A DNA stretch of 23,591 nucleotides from Lachnospiraceae bacterium (lineage in GTDB: Bacteria; Bacillota; Clostridia; Lachnospirales; Lachnospiraceae), in the NCBI GenBank assembly GCA_017958465.1, contig JAGDCQ010000004.1, forward strand, positions 1-23,591. The letters are read 5' to 3'. Positions within the stretch are counted from its first letter, which is position 1. Each line of letters begins with the position of its first letter. Of the stretch, positions 20,821-23,591 are shown piece after piece. The position numbers and the translations under genes were made by a program. The notes below the pieces were generated by a model. It was not told the DNA's origin, did no database searches, and worked only from the letters and a program-made list of their open reading frames with translations.

Positions 20821-23591
20821 ATGTCGGGACTTTTTGAAACAATTGCAAAGAAAGGGCTGTATTCGGACAGCTTTGAACATGATAATTGCGGTATCGGCGC
20901 CATCATAGATATTGAGGGCAGGGCAAGCCACGGCATAGTATGCGATGCCCTTTCGATCGTTGAAAACCTTGAACACAGGGCAGGAAAGGACGCGGACGGC
21001 AAAGTGGGTGACGGTGTCGGGATCCTGACCCAGATCCCTCACAGATTCTTTGTGAAGAAAATGAAGGAACAGGGCGTAACTCTTGGCGGTCCCCGTTCCT
21101 ATGGCGTTGGCATGTTCTTTTTCCCTTCAAAGGACCTTGATATGCGCCAGGCAAGGTCTCTGTTTGAGATAATAACGGGAAAAGCCGGCCTTAAGATCCT
21201 CGGCTGGCGTAAAGTTGATTCTGCCCCGGAAGTCCTCGGCGAAAAAGCAAGGGACTGCATGCCCGGGATCTATCAGGTTTTCATCGCGCGTCCCGCAAGC
21301 GCAAAGACGGACCTGGATTTTGACAGGATGCTCTACGTTGTACGGCGTGAATTTGAGCAGAGCTGTGTAAATACGTACGTTCCGTCACTTTCCTGCAGGA
21401 CCATAGTTTACAAGGGCATGTTCCTTGTGGGACAGCTGCGCTCTTTCTACAGAGACCTTGAGGATGAGGACTACGAGTCCGCTATCGCCATGGTCCACTC
21501 CCGTTTTTCAACAAACACAGAGCCCAGCTGGAACCGTGCCCATCCCAACCGCCTTCTTGTACACAACGGCGAGATCAACACCATAAAGGGCAATGCCGAC
21601 AAGATGCTGGCGCGCGAAGAGACCATGCACACGGCGGCTTTCAGCGATGAGGATATGACAAAGGTGCTTCCTGTCATCTCCCAGAGCGGGTCCGATTCCG
21701 CCATGCTTGACAACACACTGGAATTCCTGCTCATGAGCGGTCTGGACCTTCCTCTTGCTGCTATGATACTTGTGCCTGAGCCCTGGTCACATAATGAGAC
21801 CCTTTCCCCTGAAGAACGCGATTTTTACCAGTATTACGCTACCATGATGGAGCCCTGGGACGGACCCGCATCCATCCTCTTCTCCGACGGCGACTCCATG
21901 GGTGCGATCCTCGACCGTAACGGACTGAGGCCTTCAAGGTACCTTGTGACGGACGACGGCAGGCTTATCCTCTCCTCTGAGGCCGGTGTGCTGCCTGTGG
22001 ACGAAAAGCACATCATCAAAAAGGAACGCCTTCATCCCGGGAAGATCCTTCTTGCGGACACAAAGACAAAGCGGATCTATTACGACGAAGAATTAAAGGA
22101 AAAGTACGCTCTCTCAAGCCCTTACGGCGAGTGGCTCGACAGCAACCTCCTTCCACTCAGGGAGCTTAAGATACCTAACAAAAAAGTGCCTGAGCTTTCG
22201 GGCGATCACAGGAAAAAGCTTCAGAAGGCCTTCGGCTATACCTGGGAGGATTACCGTGACGGTATCCGCAATATGGCCCTCACCGGGACGGAACAGATAG
22301 GCTCAATGGGCGTAGATACGCCTATTGCTGTGCTTTCGGACAGTTACCAGCCGCTGTTTTATTATTTCAAGCAGCAGTTCGCGCAGGTCACAAACCCGCC
22401 CATAGATGCGCAGCGCGAGGAAATAGTCACATCGCGGACCGTTTATCTTGGGAAGAACGGAAACCTGCTTCAGGAAAAGCCCGAAAACTGCCATGTTCTT
22501 AAGATAAACAACCCCATCCTTACGGATCTTGATCTCCTTAAGATCGAGAATATGAAGCACGAAGGCTTTACGGTAGCAAGGGTTTCCACCCTCTTTTACA
22601 AGAGTACGCCCATGAAGCGCGTGCTCAAGCAGCTGTTCATAGAGGTTGATAAGGCCTACAGGAACGGCGCGAATATCCTGATCCTTTCGGACAGGGGCGT
22701 AGACGAGAACCATGTGGCGCTGCCTTCACTCCTTGCCGTTGCAGCGGTGCACAAGCACCTTGTCGACACAAGGAAATGTACGGCCATGTCCCTGATATTA
22801 GAGTCCGGGGAACCCAGGCAGGTGCACCATTTCGCTACGCTTCTCGGGTTTGGCGCTTCGGCCGTAAACCCGTATCTTGCCCACGCTACCATAATGGAGC
22901 TTATAGAGGACGGGCTGCTTGATAAAGACTACTATGCAGCAGTAGAAGATTATGATAATGCGATCCTTTTCGGCATAGTTAAGATAGCCTCCAAGATGGG
23001 CATCTCCACAATACAGTCCTACCAGGGCAGTAAGATGTTTGAAGCCGTTGGTATCTCCGCAGAGGTAACGGACGAGTATTTTACAGGCACAGTGAGCCGT
23101 ATAGGCGGTATCACGCTGGATGACATCGGACGGGCTACCGACCAGCAGCACAGCCGAGCTTTCGATCCCCTTGGGCTTGCAACGGATGCTGAGCTTAAGG
23201 CCTTCGGACGCCATAAGGAGAGAAGCGGCGGCGAGAGCCACAGGTATAACCCTGAGACTATACATGCGCTCCAGACTGCCACAAGAGAAGGAAATTACGC
23301 AAAATTCAAGCAGTACACAAAGCTTGCGGATGCGGAAAAGACAGGATATTTAAGGTCACTGCTGGATTTTGTACCGGCGGATAAGGAAGTGCCTCTTGAG
23401 GAGGTTGAGCCTGAGGAAGAGATCGTAAAGCGGTTCAAGACAGGCGCTATGTCTTATGGTTCCATTTCACAGGAAGCCCATGAAACACTGGCCGTAGCCA
23501 TGAACAGGCTTCACGGCAAATCCAACAGCGGTGAGGGCGGCGAAAGCGATGAAAGGCTTAGCACCGGAGGCTGCGAAAACGAGAAAAACTC
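20821..23591 (+). CDS. gltB: Glutamate synthase, large subunit (partial, 3' end missing)
   Basis: The reading frame is open from ATG 20821 (GGAGGT five bases upstream) to the window end: 923 residues of a family that is usually about 1,500. The enzyme makes two glutamates from glutamine and 2-oxoglutarate. The N-terminus MSGLFETIAKKGLYSDSFEH precedes DNCGIG, so a 22-residue propeptide would be removed to expose Cys23 as the glutamine nucleophile. The class II amidotransferase domain (about 23-400) shows NLEHRAGKDADGK, HSRFSTNTEPSW and HNGEINT. The central domain follows (about 455-740). The FMN synthase domain begins near 870 with FKTGAMSYGSIS and is cut; the Fe-S and C-terminal domains are off the end. 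Its leader has two attenuators in series. The partner gltD is not in the window. Confidence 0.95.
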   Translation, partial: MSGLFETIAKKGLYSDSFEHDNCGIGAIIDIEGRASHGIVCDALSIVENLEHRAGKDADGKVGDGVGILTQIPHRFFVKKMKEQGVTLGGPRSYGVGMFFFPSKDLDMRQARSLFEIITGKAGLKILGWRKVDSAPEVLGEKARDCMPGIYQVFIARPASAKTDLDFDRMLYVVRREFEQSCVNTYVPSLSCRTIVYKGMFLVGQLRSFYRDLEDEDYESAIAMVHSRFSTNTEPSWNRAHPNRLLVHNGEINTIKGNADKMLAREETMHTAAFSDEDMTKVLPVISQSGSDSAMLDNTLEFLLMSGLDLPLAAMILVPEPWSHNETLSPEERDFYQYYATMMEPWDGPASILFSDGDSMGAILDRNGLRPSRYLVTDDGRLILSSEAGVLPVDEKHIIKKERLHPGKILLADTKTKRIYYDEELKEKYALSSPYGEWLDSNLLPLRELKIPNKKVPELSGDHRKKLQKAFGYTWEDYRDGIRNMALTGTEQIGSMGVDTPIAVLSDSYQPLFYYFKQQFAQVTNPPIDAQREEIVTSRTVYLGKNGNLLQEKPENCHVLKINNPILTDLDLLKIENMKHEGFTVARVSTLFYKSTPMKRVLKQLFIEVDKAYRNGANILILSDRGVDENHVALPSLLAVAAVHKHLVDTRKCTAMSLILESGEPRQVHHFATLLGFGASAVNPYLAHATIMELIEDGLLDKDYYAAVEDYDNAILFGIVKIASKMGISTIQSYQGSKMFEAVGISAEVTDEYFTGTVSRIGGITLDDIGRATDQQHSRAFDPLGLATDAELKAFGRHKERSGGESHRYNPETIHALQTATREGNYAKFKQYTKLADAEKTGYLRSLLDFVPADKEVPLEEVEPEEEIVKRFKTGAMSYGSISQEAHETLAVAMNRLHGKSNSGEGGESDERLSTGGCENEKN

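Overview
The window looks like chromosomal DNA from a low-to-mid GC Gram-positive anaerobe of the Clostridia, most likely a gut or rumen Lachnospiraceae. The evidence is the set of Bacillota-type genes with strong AGGAGG ribosome sites, an NADP-type glutamate dehydrogenase, a type III glutamine synthetase beside a type I enzyme, the LL-diaminopimelate aminotransferase route, an ammonium transporter fused to PII, a BspA-like leucine-rich-repeat lipoprotein, and an ANTAR regulator of the NitR type. No RNA genes, CRISPR array or insertion sequence are visible.

Layout. (1) 1-193 is the 3' end of purB (adenylosuccinate lyase). (2) 194-2560 is a visibly AT-richer insert. It carries a strong bidirectional terminator, a leftward BspA-like lipoprotein gene, and a rightward two-gene unit (HTH regulator plus a small polyvalent-protein/BECR-like protein) that looks like a toxin-antitoxin module with its own palindromic operator. 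It is followed by a second, diverged copy of the last 12 codons and stop of purB (2561-2599), which suggests a recombination event that targeted the purB 3' end. (3) 2643-9211: gdhA, then a tight operon glnA - ANTAR regulator - dapL - glmS closed by a terminator. (4) 9224-13275: a GMP synthetase ATP-pyrophosphatase gene that lacks its amidotransferase half, a cluster of palindromic repeats, and a GPH-type sugar symporter paired with a phosphodiester glycosidase-domain protein. (5) 13272-23591: purF, asnB, glnN (GSIII), amtB-PII fusion, and gltB (runs off the end).

How it works together. Nearly every gene here makes, moves or spends ammonia, glutamate or glutamine: uptake (Amt-PII), assimilation (GDH, two glutamine synthetases, glutamate synthase) and use (PurF, AsnB, GlmS, GMP synthetase, DapL). 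The main discovery is a shared regulatory design. The leaders of gdhA, purF, asnB, glnN, amtB and gltB (twice), and possibly glnA, each hold a Rho-independent terminator between promoter (or upstream gene) and ribosome site. In each, the 5' arm of the terminator can instead form a small hairpin with a six-base loop AAAGGC (variants AAAGAC, AACGGC, ACGGGC), always with A at loop position 1 and G at position 4. That is the signature of ANTAR antiterminator targets, and an ANTAR protein is encoded between glnA and dapL. The inference is a NitR-like antitermination regulon whose regulator and most visible targets share one chromosomal segment.
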